In this document: in pieces, positions 8,966 to 17,651 of the stretch
Layout of the letters: every line of letters starts with the position of its first letter
Numbering within the stretch: position 1 is the stretch's first letter
NCBI RefSeq assembly: GCF_003937825.1
Contig: NZ_RSFW01000009.1
Coordinates: 310,001-374,000, forward strand
From: Mesobacillus subterraneus
Lineage (GTDB): Bacteria > Bacillota > Bacilli > Bacillales > Cytobacillaceae
Direction: 5' to 3'
DNA: 64,000 nt
The notes under the pieces: generated by a model
Seen by the model: the letters and a program-made list of their open reading frames with translations, nothing else
Told to the model about the DNA's origin: nothing
Database searches by the model: none
Made by a program: the position numbers and the translations under genes

Positions 8966-10198
8966 ATGAGTCATACATCAGCTGCTGTCAAATTGAAACC
9001 GCAGAAGCAAAACGAGACAGCCTATAAAATTCTTTTCATTATTGGGTTGGTTCATCTATTGAATGACTCTATCCAATCAGTCATTCCTGCCATGTTCCCG
9101 ATTCTTGAAAAATCGATGGGGCTAAGCTTTACTCAATTAGGAATGATCGCTTTTTCACTAAATATTGTTTCTTCCATTCTCCAGCCCCTCATCGGCATGG
9201 CAACCGACAAAAAGCCAATGCCCTATGCCCTGCCGCTAGGATTGACCTCGACGATGTTCGGTGTTCTCGGGCTGGCATTTGCACCAAGTTTCGAGTTTGT
9301 GATTCTATCTGTATTATTCATTGGATTAGGTTCTGCTGTTTTTCACCCTGAGGGTTCTCGGGTAGCTTATATGGCTGCAGGGCCCCGCAGAGGACTTGCT
9401 CAATCCATTTATCAGGTAGGCGGAAACACGGGACAGGCTCTTGCACCGTTGATCACTGCCCTGATTCTAGTACCGCTGGGGCAGTTCGGAGCTGTCTGGT
9501 TCACGATTGTTGCTGCCATTGCCGTTGGGCTGCTAATCTATATTGCCACATGGTACACTCGGAAGCTGGACTATGAAAAGCTTGCATCCAGAGCAAAGCA
9601 AACCGGGAAACAAGTGAACAAGAAAATATCAAAGAATATTAAAATTGCACTTTTGCTTATCTTATTCTTAATCTTTGCCCGTTCCTGGTATATTTCAGGG
9701 ATGACAAACTTCTATGCGTTCTATGCAATCGATAAGTATGGATTGTCGATCAAGGAAGCGCAAATGTTCTTATTTGCTTTCCTCGTTGCCGGTGCGTTCG
9801 GAACATTTTTCGGCGGACCGCTCGCCGACAGGTTCGGAAAGAGGAATATCATTTTTCTGTCGATGATTGCGGCAGCACCATTGTCTGCCATCATCCCTTT
9901 TGTACCAACGGCTGCGGCATTCTTACTGCTGACTATAAGCGGGTTTATCCTGATGTCAAGTTTTTCAGTGACCGTCGTCTACGCACAGGAGCTCGTTCCC
10001 GGAAAAATCGGCACGATGGCCGGCCTGACAGTCGGGCTCGCATTCGGGATGGGCGCACTTGGGTCAGTTGGGCTTGGTTATCTCGCAGATTTGATCGGTT
10101 TGCCGCAGATGATCATCAGTGTTGGCTTCCTCCCATTACTTGGGATTCTGACGATGTTCCTTCCCTCTGATGAGAAGCTCGCTGAATGGAACAATTAA
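8966..10198 (+). CDS. fsr: MFS transporter, fosmidomycin-resistance (Fsr) type
   Basis: 410 residues with 12 predicted membrane helices. Family hallmarks are HLLNDSIQSVIPAMFP near the N-terminus, LQPLIGMATDK between helices 2 and 3, and FHPEGSRVAY in the helix 4-5 region, as in E. coli Fsr. A basic cytoplasmic loop (about 195-220, rich in Lys) divides the two halves. The start is the ATG at 8966, preceded by AGAAGGAG. An earlier in-frame TTG is not needed. The likely role is proton-driven efflux of small molecules; substrate specificity is inferred only from family resemblance. Confidence 0.85.
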   Translation: MSHTSAAVKLKPQKQNETAYKILFIIGLVHLLNDSIQSVIPAMFPILEKSMGLSFTQLGMIAFSLNIVSSILQPLIGMATDKKPMPYALPLGLTSTMFGVLGLAFAPSFEFVILSVLFIGLGSAVFHPEGSRVAYMAAGPRRGLAQSIYQVGGNTGQALAPLITALILVPLGQFGAVWFTIVAAIAVGLLIYIATWYTRKLDYEKLASRAKQTGKQVNKKISKNIKIALLLILFLIFARSWYISGMTNFYAFYAIDKYGLSIKEAQMFLFAFLVAGAFGTFFGGPLADRFGKRNIIFLSMIAAAPLSAIIPFVPTAAAFLLLTISGFILMSSFSVTVVYAQELVPGKIGTMAGLTVGLAFGMGALGSVGLGYLADLIGLPQMIISVGFLPLLGILTMFLPSDEKLAEWNN

Positions 10199-10278
10199 TA
10201 TTTACCAGCTGAATTATGTTTAGGCATACCCCTGTTAAGGAAAGAAAGATAATGAGGAATAAAGGAAGGGAGATCAAC

Positions 10279-10473
10279 ATGTCTAAGTATAAGATAAACT
10301 ATTTTTTTGAAAAGGAATTTTCAGTCTCCAGACCAATTGAGGTAGAGAGCATTTCTGAGGCGATACAGGATGCCAAAGATCAAGAGGGAATGATTGAGTT
10401 CACAGGAGATGACGGTGTTTTTTACCGATTCGATACGAAGGACATTAAGCTTGTCACAATCACAGAGGCTTAA
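10279..10473 (+). CDS. Small acidic protein, unrecognised
   Basis: 64 residues beginning MSKYKINYFFEKEF; the start at 10279 is set by GGAAGGGAG six bases upstream. It is predicted as a compact alpha/beta protein (a strand with FSVSRPIEV, a helix SISEAIQDAKDQ, then two strands), with no signal peptide or cysteine. No family is recognised. It lies 80 bases after the MFS gene, without an obvious terminator in between, so co-transcription is possible. A hairpin follows it. Confidence 0.65.
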   Translation: MSKYKINYFFEKEFSVSRPIEVESISEAIQDAKDQEGMIEFTGDDGVFYRFDTKDIKLVTITEA

Positions 10474-10484
10474 TATAGATGGAA

Positions 10485-10515
10485 AGGGTGAAGCGGAAAT
10501 CGCTTCACCCTCTTC
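10485..10515. terminator. Bidirectional terminator
   Basis: GGGTGAAGCG and CGCTTCACCC arms with a five-base loop. It lies between convergent genes at 10473 and 10518. Confidence 0.8.
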
Positions 10516-10517
10516 TA

Positions 10518-11045
10518 TTAGATTAACTTGATCCTTTCGGCTAATTCCTGCTTTTCTTCTTCTGAAAGCATATTTTCCGCCATCGGGAAAAGGATGCTTT
10601 CTTCTTTGGCAAAATGGCTGACAAGTGTGTAGTTTGCATTTTTTATGAGTTGAGCATTTTCGGCCATTTGTTCCTTTGTGAATCCTTCAGTGCCACCCTT
10701 TGTGTTATGAAGGAAAGTGCCAATAAATCTTTTTGCCTGGTCATGTTCGTATTCCATAACTGCAATTGGCCCCATCTCCCTGCCAATATAACCAGCCATC
10801 ATTTCGAACAATACACCTTCTTCCCGCTCTGAATGCGGCTCCAGCTCAGACAGGAATTCCACCACAGCCTCTTTCAATCTTGAAAAATCGGCTTCAATCT
10901 GCTCACCTTCTTCAATTTTCAGAGAGAGGTCCAACAGCTCGTCAAGCCTTTCCAATAGAGGAGGATGTTCATTCTTCAATTGTTGTAACCCTTTACTTAA
11001 AATGAAACTTGAATCCTGATTTAAACCGCTCATGCAGCCAGTCAT
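10518..11045 (-). CDS. Hemerythrin-like HHE-domain protein
   Basis: 175 residues forming a four-helix bundle with the expected iron ligands: KNEHPPLLERL (first His), EPHSEREEGVLFEMM (His plus Glu), EYEHDQAKRFI and SHFAKEESILFPM (HFxxEE). Such proteins bind a di-iron centre and sense or carry oxygen or handle nitric oxide and iron-sulfur repair; the exact role here is unknown. The start at 11045 follows AGGAGG by nine bases; the longer in-frame form has no ribosome site. An Fnr-type promoter directly upstream suggests expression under oxygen limitation, which fits the chemistry. Confidence 0.85.
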   Translation of the reverse strand: MTGCMSGLNQDSSFILSKGLQQLKNEHPPLLERLDELLDLSLKIEEGEQIEADFSRLKEAVVEFLSELEPHSEREEGVLFEMMAGYIGREMGPIAVMEYEHDQAKRFIGTFLHNTKGGTEGFTKEQMAENAQLIKNANYTLVSHFAKEESILFPMAENMLSEEEKQELAERIKLI

Positions 11046-11071
11046 AATAATCGGCCTCCTATACCTTTTTA

Positions 11072-11121
11072 TACTTTCATTATAGGAATAGAAGCCTTCA
11101 AAGGTTGTGATTGCTATCACA
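11072..11121 (-). promoter_or_regulatory. Fnr-type class II promoter of the hemerythrin gene
   Basis: On the minus strand a perfect dyad TGTGA-N6-TCACA (11106-11121) is centred 41.5 bp upstream of an A at 11072, the position expected for a start site seven bases after the -10 hexamer TATAAT (11079-11084). This matches the Bacillus Fnr consensus and class II spacing. A CRP-like factor of another kind would look the same. Confidence 0.75.
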
Positions 11122-11261
11122 AGTAGCCTTATTTCGAGACAAATGTGAATAAAAAATGACACTTTGGTGAAATTTCTAAAAATTTTTACAATTCACCTTC
11201 AAATTTATTTTAACCTTACATATAATAAAGTTATAGCCAAATGTAAAGGAGTGAATTTCCA

Positions 11262-11597
11262 TTGCAAAACAATCATTACCGCGAATTTTACGGAAAGGCT
11301 CTGGTTCCTGCAGGACTTAATGACAGAAAAACTTTTCTCGGCATCCAGCCAGATCTCCTTCAAACTCATCTGCTGATTGGACTTCAGGGACTTCCGGAAG
11401 ACGGCAGGGAATTTTACCACTGGAACGTAACCATTTATAAATCAGATTCAGAAGGTATCTATGATGCATGCAGACCTATTTACGCATCTTCCTCGTATGA
11501 TCGGTTTGACGATGCAGTCGAAGCAGCACGGAAATTAGAAAAGGAAATCCTTAATGACAACCTTCACACCATACGACAGCAAGAGAAAATAAGCTAA
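11262..11597 (+). CDS. Hypothetical cytosolic protein
   Basis: 111 residues starting at TTG (11262), about ten bases after AAAGGAG. No ATG is available in frame near the ribosome site. The sequence (FYHWNVTIYKSDSEGIYDA; FDDAVEAARKLEKEIL) suggests a small alpha/beta protein with a C-terminal helix and no membrane segment. No family is recognised. The gene has its own upstream region and no clear operon partner. About 250 bases after it (11598-11842) hold no gene or hairpin that I can support. Confidence 0.6.
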   Translation: MQNNHYREFYGKALVPAGLNDRKTFLGIQPDLLQTHLLIGLQGLPEDGREFYHWNVTIYKSDSEGIYDACRPIYASSSYDRFDDAVEAARKLEKEILNDNLHTIRQQEKIS

Positions 11598-11842
11598 CCC
11601 CCCTTCGCATTCCCCACACTTCGCTCCACTTTCTTTTTGAACCCATTTGTGAAAAAACTTACATATGCTCAATATAGAGAAAAATGAAAACTCAGTTCAT
11701 CTAAACTCACAGGATACTCAAATATCTCTGTTTCTAATTATCTATCCATCACAAAGTTAAGCTATATTGGTTTTTCCCGCGTATTTCAACCTCTCCCTCC
11801 TCCCAAAAAAAGGGTTATAAAAGAATCCTGTTCATTTATTTC

Positions 11843-11884
11843 TAAAAAAAAAACCGGCAGAACACTCATGTGTCTGCCAGTTTC
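11843..11884 (-). terminator. Terminator of the fixABCX operon
   Basis: On the minus strand CTGGCAGACAC pairs with GTGTTCTGCCGG and is followed by ten Ts. It lies just after the fixX stop. Confidence 0.85.
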
Positions 11885-11897
11885 TGTTAGAGATGTT

Positions 11898-12182
11898 TTA
11901 TGCCAGCCTGAATACGATCCCGTGGCCGCCTTTTGGATATTCCCACTTGATGTTCTGGTACGGGCAGCCGATCCGGCAGCTTCCGCACTCGTGGCAGCCT
12001 TCATAGCCTACCTGCATCCTCTTCCCTTCCCACTTATATACTTCAGCCGGACAGAAAACGGTGCATAGTTTATCAGGGCATTGCGTCATGCAGACGTCAT
12101 GGTCCAGCACAGTCAGATGCGATTTTGTGTCACACTTAAACCTTAAAAGAAATTGTTTTTCCTCGATGTTTGTAGTTGACAT
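11898..12182 (-). CDS. fixX: FixX-like ferredoxin
   Basis: 94-residue ferredoxin-like protein of the FixX type, with cysteine groups CMTQCPDKLCTVFCP and CHECGSCRIGCP that can bind iron-sulfur clusters, and the family-typical end IKWEYPKGGHGI. It is the electron carrier attached to FixC in the FixABCX complex. Its ATG shares a base with the fixC stop, so the two are translationally coupled. It is the last gene of the operon and is followed by a strong terminator. Confidence 0.9.
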   Translation of the reverse strand: MSTTNIEEKQFLLRFKCDTKSHLTVLDHDVCMTQCPDKLCTVFCPAEVYKWEGKRMQVGYEGCHECGSCRIGCPYQNIKWEYPKGGHGIVFRLA

Positions 12183-13477
12183 TATTTCACCGCCTTCCAG
12201 GCACGATAGATGTCTTGCATTACCTTTAGGGTTCCTTTTTCGGCTGTCACGCTGCGCATGATTTGTTTTTGCTTCTCCTTCTTTGGAGTTCCATCTACAG
12301 TGAAGAACTTGCTCATCGCCTGGTTCATCATTGGCAGGTACTCTTTGAAATACTGAGGATACTTCTCGAAGGTGTGGGCAGCATCCTTGTATTTTTCAAG
12401 GTCCTTGATAATGAAGCTTCCATATAGGGCTTCTTTATAGCGGTTCAGGCTCTTTTCACTGAAGTCTCCATCTTTCTTCGCCTCGACAATCGCTTCCGCA
12501 GCCATCTGTCCTGAAGCCATTGCCATGTTCGAGCCTTCCCTGTGAATCGCGTTAACGAGCTGGGCGGCGTCTCCTACAACGAGTACTCCATTTCCGGCAA
12601 CACGCGGAACGGAATGGAAACCGCCTTCCGGAATCAAGTGTGCCAGGTATTCGGCCGACTCTCCGCCTTCAAGATATGGGCGGACCATCGGATGCTTCTT
12701 CAAGTAATCCAGCAGCTCATACGGTTTAAGCTTCGCTTTGATCATGCTTGATAGGGTCGTTCCTACCCCTATGTTCAGGCTATCTTTATTTGTATATAGA
12801 AAAGCTGTTCCGAGGTTTCCTTTTGTTGAATCTCCGAAAATTTCAATCGTAGTTCCATGATTTCCTTCGAGATTGAAACGTTCGTTGATTTTATCCTTCG
12901 GCAAGTTGATAACTTCCATTACTGTCAGCGCAACCTCATCAGGACGGAATTCACGATGGAAACCAAGCTGTTTGGAAAGCAGTGAGTTAACACCGTCCGC
13001 AAGAACCACCACATCTGCAAAAGCCTCCCCATCCGGGCGGTCAGTACGAACTCCGATCACCTTGCCATTTTCAACGATGCATTCTGTCACCACTGTCTCA
13101 TTGATGAGCAAAGCACCTTGCTCAACTGCTTTTTGGGCGAACCATTGGTCAAACTGCGCCCGGAGCACTGTGAAATTATTATATGGTTCAACTGCCCATT
13201 CAAGACCTTTATATCCAAACTGTACCACAGACTCTTTGTCCATCATCCAGAAGCGTTGCTCAACTACTGGCCTTTCCAGCGGAGCTTCCTTCCAGAACTC
13301 CGGGATGATATCCTCCATCTGCTTGCGATAAAGGACACCGCCCATGACGTTCTTGCTGCCTGGATATTCTCCGCGTTCAATCAGTAATACTTTCAAGCCG
13401 TTTTTTGCACAGCTATATGCACAAGAAGTTCCGGCAGGGCCGGCTCCCACAACAATTACATCAAATTTTTCAGGCAT
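12182..13477 (-). CDS. fixC: FixC-like FAD-dependent quinone oxidoreductase
   Basis: 431-residue flavoprotein of the ETF:quinone oxidoreductase/FixC family. The N-terminal dinucleotide motif VVGAGPAGTSCA is at residues 9-20, and a second FAD motif GVLVVGDAAQLVNAIHREGSNMA sits near 290-315. In FixABCX it passes electrons from the FixAB flavins to quinone, and through FixX to ferredoxin. The start overlaps fixB by eight bases. Compared with full-length ETF-QO it lacks the fused C-terminal ferredoxin domain, which is supplied separately by fixX, as is usual for FixC. Confidence 0.92.
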   Translation of the reverse strand: MPEKFDVIVVGAGPAGTSCAYSCAKNGLKVLLIERGEYPGSKNVMGGVLYRKQMEDIIPEFWKEAPLERPVVEQRFWMMDKESVVQFGYKGLEWAVEPYNNFTVLRAQFDQWFAQKAVEQGALLINETVVTECIVENGKVIGVRTDRPDGEAFADVVVLADGVNSLLSKQLGFHREFRPDEVALTVMEVINLPKDKINERFNLEGNHGTTIEIFGDSTKGNLGTAFLYTNKDSLNIGVGTTLSSMIKAKLKPYELLDYLKKHPMVRPYLEGGESAEYLAHLIPEGGFHSVPRVAGNGVLVVGDAAQLVNAIHREGSNMAMASGQMAAEAIVEAKKDGDFSEKSLNRYKEALYGSFIIKDLEKYKDAAHTFEKYPQYFKEYLPMMNQAMSKFFTVDGTPKKEKQKQIMRSVTAEKGTLKVMQDIYRAWKAVK

Positions 13478-14495
13478 AGCTCATTTCCCCGCCCTTCTCT
13501 TTGCTGAGCTCTTTGAACTGGTGGATTAATTTCGGTACGATTTCAAGTGCATCGCCGACAATCCCGTAGGTGGCTACATCGAAAATCGGTGCATTCGGGT
13601 CCTTATTGATGGCAATGATCAATTCAGAGTTTTTCATCCCTTCAACGTGCTGGATGGCTCCTGAAATCCCGATCGCAAAATAGATTTTTGGCGTGACAGT
13701 CTCTCCTGTCTGGCCGACCTGCTGTTCATGCTTCAGCCAGCCTGCTTCGACCACATCGCGTGTGCCGCCGACACTTGCTCCTATTACTTCTGCGAGTTCA
13801 TGAATCAGCTGGAATCCCTGGATGTCCCCCAATCCCTTGCCTCCAGCAACGATGACGTGCGCTTCAGAAAGGCTTGCCTTTTTTGTTACGTCCTTCACAA
13901 TTTTAAGCACTTTGGTGCGCATATCTTCTTCTCTTAGCTCTAACTCTTCCTCGATAATGACACCTTTCCTGCTTCGATCAGCTTCAAGTGCCTTCATGAC
14001 CTTAGGGCGCACCGTCGCCATTTGCGGCCTGTGCTTTTTACAGAGGATGGTGGCCATGATATTTCCGCCGAATGCAGGACGGCTTGCTTCTAATAAACGT
14101 TTGTCCACGTCGACATCCAGCATCGTCGTATCTGCAGTCAGGCCTGTGCTCAAATCAGTCGCAACGGCACTGGCGAGATCCTTTCCATTCGGAGTGGCAC
14201 CGTAGAGGAATATTTCCGGCTTGTATTTTTCAGCCAGTGTACAAACACCCTTCATAAAAGACTCCGTCCGATAATTCTTCAGTACCGGATGGTCGACAAC
14301 ATAAACCTGGTCTGCACCAGCGTAAATCACTTCATTCGCTAAAGGCATAATACCTTCCCCAAGCATCACTCCTGAAAGAGGAACTTCCAGTTTATCGGCG
14401 AGCTTCCTTCCAGCGCCTAGCAATTCCAATGACACACCTTCGATTTCTCCTTCATTCACTTCGATGAATACCCAGACTCCCTGGTTTTCTTCCAT
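13470..14495 (-). CDS. fixB: Electron transfer flavoprotein alpha subunit, FixB-type
   Basis: 341 residues. The N-terminal alpha/beta domain is followed by the C-terminal FAD-binding domain with [15 protein letters not shown] (about 220-235), [12 protein letters not shown], the stretch [20 protein letters not shown] and [10 protein letters not shown], all classic ETF-alpha motifs. FixB pairs with FixA to form the bifurcating flavoprotein core. AAAGGGGG precedes the start. It is the second gene of the operon, 27 bases after fixA. General fatty-acid-oxidation EtfA is the alternative, but the fixC and fixX neighbours decide for FixB. Confidence 0.92.
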   Translation of the reverse strand: MEENQGVWVFIEVNEGEIEGVSLELLGAGRKLADKLEVPLSGVMLGEGIMPLANEVIYAGADQVYVVDHPVLKNYRTESFMKGVCTLAEKYKPEIFLYGATPNGKDLASAVATDLSTGLTADTTMLDVDVDKRLLEASRPAFGGNIMATILCKKHRPQMATVRPKVMKALEADRSRKGVIIEEELELREEDMRTKVLKIVKDVTKKASLSEAHVIVAGGKGLGDIQGFQLIHELAEVIGASVGGTRDVVEAGWLKHEQQVGQTGETVTPKIYFAIGISGAIQHVEGMKNSELIIAINKDPNAPIFDVATYGIVGDALEIVPKLIHQFKELSKEKGGEMSYA

Positions 14496-14522
14496 TCTGC
14501 TATTCCCCCTTTAAAATCGGAA

Positions 14523-15359
14523 TCAAGAGTTGGCTGTTTTCAGTTTCAATAAATCTTTTCTTTCCAGCAGAACCTCCATCAGCTGACCAACTTGTTCATC
14601 AGCGGTCCCTTCCAATCTCTTTCCGCCTTCAAGTTTTGGAGGGCTGAACATTTTCCCGACAATGGTCGGAGATCCTTTCAAACCAAGCTGTGTTTTATCG
14701 ACATCTTCCAAATCATTCACAGACCAGATAATCGGCTCGTATCTTGCAGCATTGATCATATTTGGAAGCGGTGCATACTCGATGTCATTGATTTCTTTCT
14801 CCACTGTCAATAAACAAGGCAATTGTGACTGGATTACTTCATATCCATTGATTTGCTTGCGCTTGATATGCACATATTTTTCTTCCTTATTAACCTCTGA
14901 AACTTCAATAACATTGGTAATAGGCGGAATATCAAGCCTGCGCGCGATTCCTGGGCCTACTTGTCCGGTATCTCCATCGATTGCATGCTTTCCGCAGATG
15001 ACCAGATCAATTGGTTTATCCTTTGAGATTTTTTCGAGCGCTTTGGAAAGTGCATAGCTTGTTGCAAGTGTATCTGCCCCTGCGAAGGCCCTGTCTGAAA
15101 TCAGGAATCCCTGGTCTGCACCAATTTCAACACTCTTCTTTATAACAGCGACTGCCTGTGGCGGTCCCATTGAAAGGACAGAGATGGTTCCCCCTGTTTT
15201 ATTCTTGATCTTGACTGCTTCCTGTACAGCATGGGCATCGTACGGATTTAAAATTGCCGGTGCGCTGCGCCGGTCCAGGGTATTCGTCTTTGGATTGATT
15301 TTGATGATTTTCGTATCAGGCACTTGCTTGACACATACGACAATGTGCATAATCTCCAT
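14523..15359 (-). CDS. fixA: Electron transfer flavoprotein beta subunit, FixA-type
   Basis: 278 residues. MHIVVCVKQVPDT at the N-terminus and DGDTGQVGPGIARRLDIPPIT (about 135-155) are ETF-beta signatures; the latter shapes the nucleotide site. FixA-type subunits bind the bifurcating FAD and take electrons from NADH. Two starts are possible, ATG at 15359 (MEIM) or 15350 (MHIV), both just after AGGAGGGGA. It heads the fixABCX operon. A perfect cre box lies between the start and upstream sequence, predicting catabolite repression. Confidence 0.92.
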   Translation of the reverse strand: MEIMHIVVCVKQVPDTKIIKINPKTNTLDRRSAPAILNPYDAHAVQEAVKIKNKTGGTISVLSMGPPQAVAVIKKSVEIGADQGFLISDRAFAGADTLATSYALSKALEKISKDKPIDLVICGKHAIDGDTGQVGPGIARRLDIPPITNVIEVSEVNKEEKYVHIKRKQINGYEVIQSQLPCLLTVEKEINDIEYAPLPNMINAARYEPIIWSVNDLEDVDKTQLGLKGSPTIVGKMFSPPKLEGGKRLEGTADEQVGQLMEVLLERKDLLKLKTANS

Positions 15360-15386
15360 TCCCCTCCTAAATGAAAAACTATTAAC

Positions 15387-15401
15387 TTGTAAGCGGTTAC
15401 T
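15387..15401. promoter_or_regulatory. CcpA cre site upstream of fixABCX
   Basis: TTGTAAGCGGTTACT matches the cre consensus WTGNAANCGNWNNCW at every fixed position, reading on the plus strand. It lies 28 bases upstream of the fixA start, where bound CcpA would block promoter clearance or elongation. Confidence 0.75.
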
Positions 15402-15867
15402 TCCCGCTGTTTTCGATTACAATGCCGTGTTCCATTGAAAGCTGGAAACCATAATAGGGATGAAATGTAACGTAACCCCTTTTAAACGGCAAAAGCCAGT
15501 ATGGATATATGTTTTTACGAAAACAGCATTTCAAAAAATAAAATGCTATGTAGTACGATATATGAATCGCATTACAAGCATAGTACCAACAATTAAAAAA
15601 GTGAGAATAAATCTTGGCCAGATTCCAACTTGGATGAAAGAGGACTAATTCTATGTGAACAAAATCAAGGCCAATGTATAGAATGGTAATGCGGTGAAAG
15701 TGACTTGGCGGGTTGCAAAACAGAGATGATAAAAACCTATCTATGTTAAAAATATATAAAATAATTAATTAAAAATATGATAAAAATCACACAAAGCTAT
15801 TTTCTCGTGAATTTTTGAGCAAATTGTTAAGTTTTCATTCTTGGTCTGGAAGGGAGTTGGAAGTATC
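15402..15867. other. Gene-free region between fixA and the ZIP gene
   Basis: About 465 A/T-rich bases between divergent units. It must hold the promoters of fixABCX and the ZIP gene, but I cannot place either with confidence. Half-matching TGTGA/TCACA-like pairs at 15654-15669 and 15776-15791 lack a correctly spaced -10 box. A 62-codon frame at 15460-15648 has no usable ribosome site. Confidence 0.6.
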
Positions 15868-16602
15868 ATGAGTGCGGTATTAATTGGAAGTTTTCTATCT
15901 GCCCTGTCGACAGGGCTGGGGGCTTTAATTATTTTATTCATGCACCGTTCGGTCACACATAGATGGAGAGATACATTGCTGGCATTTACCGCGGGCATCA
16001 TGATGGCTGCTTCCACCATGGGATTGATTCCGGAAGCATTGAAAACCGGTGGTTTTCCTGAGCTGGCTGCAGGGGTTTTCCTTGGAGTATTGACATTGAC
16101 TGTTATGGAAAAAAATATTCCCCATATCGACCTGCAACATTCTAACAGGCAAATCCAATTCGATGAAAAAGCGATGCTGATCATTGCGGCCATCACCCTT
16201 CATAATATTCCGGAAGGACTATCAGTTGGAGTAAGCTATGCATCCGGACAGGGTGAAGAAACCGGAAACCTGATCGCGTTTGCAATTGGTCTGCAAAATG
16301 CACCAGAGGGATTTCTCGTTGCTCTGTTCCTGATCAATCAGAATATCCATAAGTTCAAAGCTTTTCTTATTGCAACTTTGACTGGGACAATTGAGATCGT
16401 TACATCCCTTCTCGGTTTCTTTTCAACGTCCTATATAAAATTCCTTGTACCCTTCGGTCTCTCATTTGCCGCAGGGGCGATGCTCTTTATCATTTATAAA
16501 GAACTTATCCCCGAAAGCCATGGAGACGGGAATGAACGCACATCCACCTATTCCTTCATCGTCGGACTGCTATTCATGATTCTTCTCATAGAAACATTTT
16601 AG
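15868..16602 (+). CDS. ZIP family metal transporter (ZupT/GufA-like)
   Basis: 244 residues with about eight membrane helices. The metal-binding helix 4 reads TLHNIPEGLSVGVSYA and helix 5 reads GLQNAPEGFLVAL; the second HNxPEG-type motif carries Asn-Ala-Pro-Glu-Gly. ZIP proteins import divalent metals such as zinc, iron or manganese into the cytosol. The start is the ATG at 15868, preceded by GGGAGTTGGAAG, rather than an upstream in-frame TTG. The cation is not deducible, and no Fur or Zur box was recognised. Confidence 0.88.
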   Translation: MSAVLIGSFLSALSTGLGALIILFMHRSVTHRWRDTLLAFTAGIMMAASTMGLIPEALKTGGFPELAAGVFLGVLTLTVMEKNIPHIDLQHSNRQIQFDEKAMLIIAAITLHNIPEGLSVGVSYASGQGEETGNLIAFAIGLQNAPEGFLVALFLINQNIHKFKAFLIATLTGTIEIVTSLLGFFSTSYIKFLVPFGLSFAAGAMLFIIYKELIPESHGDGNERTSTYSFIVGLLFMILLIETF

Positions 16603-16636
16603 CCACCGCCTTTAAGGCAGTGGCTTAGTTTTTCTG
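16600..16636 (+). terminator. Terminator of the ZIP gene
   Basis: AGCCACCGCC and GGCAGTGGCT arms, then TTAGTTTTTC. It overlaps the stop codon. Confidence 0.75.
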
Positions 16637-16646
16637 TATTCTCAAA

Positions 16647-16892
16647 TTATGCATGGGACAATATATACTGCTTTTTTGCCAACAGGAGCATCTGCCTGAA
16701 GATCACCTTTGTCCTTACCCGCTGGAGTTCCTTTTCCTTGCACAGACATTGATATTCATAAATAAGACGGTCAAGCTCCTGGCTGCAGCGGACGGTTTCG
16801 TCGCTCGTAAAGCCGGACACCTGTGCTGATTCCACCATCAGTTCCCTCACGCGATCAATTTCCCTCAACAAAGCATTTTGCGTTTGACACAC
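16647..16892 (-). CDS. Spo0E-like aspartyl-phosphate phosphatase
   Basis: 81 residues starting at GTG (16892), eight bases after AGGGG. The signature SQELDRLIYEYQ (about residues 37-48) is the Spo0E family catalytic motif in the second of two antiparallel helices. Such proteins dephosphorylate Spo0A~P and delay sporulation. The C-terminus (RTKVIFRQMLLLAKKQYIL) is basic and hydrophobic. It lies next to the mtn genes; in B. subtilis spo0E also lies close to that locus, so this could be Spo0E itself, though several paralogues with this motif exist. Confidence 0.85.
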   Translation of the reverse strand: MCQTQNALLREIDRVRELMVESAQVSGFTSDETVRCSQELDRLIYEYQCLCKEKELQRVRTKVIFRQMLLLAKKQYILSHA

Positions 16893-17054
16893 TTCTTATT
16901 CCCCTCTGCTACTTTAATTCCTTAAATAAATAAACATGTCTACTTGAAGAATTATGGCAAATGCTTATTTGAAAGTAAATAGAATCGCAAAATTAGACAT
17001 TATTCTTGGTGATAAATTTTTTCTTCGACAAATTTCGGTAAACGAAAAATTCGG

Positions 17055-17594
17055 TTACTGGCTCACTTTTTCACTTTCATTTTCATAAATAGGAACCCAG
17101 CCCTCTGTTGTGACGAAAATCCTTACTGCAACCACCTGGCGGTCATCCTGAAGCGTAAAGTAGTGTCGGGTGTTCTCCGGAACAGAAATGAGGTCGCCTG
17201 GATCTAGGAATACTTCAAAGAATTCCCCATCATTACCCTGGATCACAAATACTCCGTGACCGCTGACGATGAAACGAACTTCGTCATCTGTGTGATGATG
17301 CTCCTGCTTGAAGTTCGCGAGGAGCTGGTCAAGATTTGGAGTATTGTCTGACAGGGAGATGACATCCTTCGCCTTATAGCCTCTGCGTGCGGAGATATCT
17401 TCAATTTCTGCTTTGAAAGCTTCGAGGATTTCCTGCTTTTCCTCATCGGTCAGCAAAAATTTCCCTTGTAGATTAGCTGGCAGCTTATTGATATCCCATT
17501 TCTCATAAATGACTTCCTGTTGTTTTAAAAAGGCTTCAACCTGCTGTTCTTCTACAATTCTTTCCTGTGAGATCTGTTTTACGATAAATGCCAT
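17055..17594 (-). CDS. mtnD: Acireductone dioxygenase
   Basis: 179-residue cupin enzyme of the methionine salvage pathway. It oxidises 1,2-dihydroxy-3-keto-5-methylthiopentene to the 2-oxo acid precursor of methionine plus formate (iron form). The metal ligands are visible in EHHHTDDEVRFIVSGHGVF (about 97-115: His-X-His, Glu) and in a later His (NTRHYFTL). It is the last gene of the mtnW-X-B-D unit, 57 bases after mtnB. The intergenic space upstream of the plus-strand side (16893-17054) holds nothing recognisable. Confidence 0.93.
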   Translation of the reverse strand: MAFIVKQISQERIVEEQQVEAFLKQQEVIYEKWDINKLPANLQGKFLLTDEEKQEILEAFKAEIEDISARRGYKAKDVISLSDNTPNLDQLLANFKQEHHHTDDEVRFIVSGHGVFVIQGNDGEFFEVFLDPGDLISVPENTRHYFTLQDDRQVVAVRIFVTTEGWVPIYENESEKVSQ

Positions 17595-17651
17595 TTTCGT
17601 GTCTCTCCTTTTTAATAGTCTTGTTTGACTGTGCTTGAAGCTGTGAAGTTT

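Noticed and set aside
11164-11376. 70-codon frame upstream of the 11262 gene
   Set aside because: It overlaps the better-supported TTG-started gene in another frame and lacks a ribosome site.
15460-15648. 62-codon plus-strand frame in the fixA-ZIP gap
   Set aside because: The ribosome-site purines touch the ATG, and no hairpin or partner supports it.
15654-15669. TGTGA-N6-TCAAG between fixA and the ZIP gene
   Set aside because: No correctly spaced -10 box on either strand.
15776-15791. TATGA-N6-TCACA, an Fnr-like dyad before the ZIP gene
   Set aside because: No -10 hexamer occurs at the distance seen in the two accepted sites; one mismatch besides.
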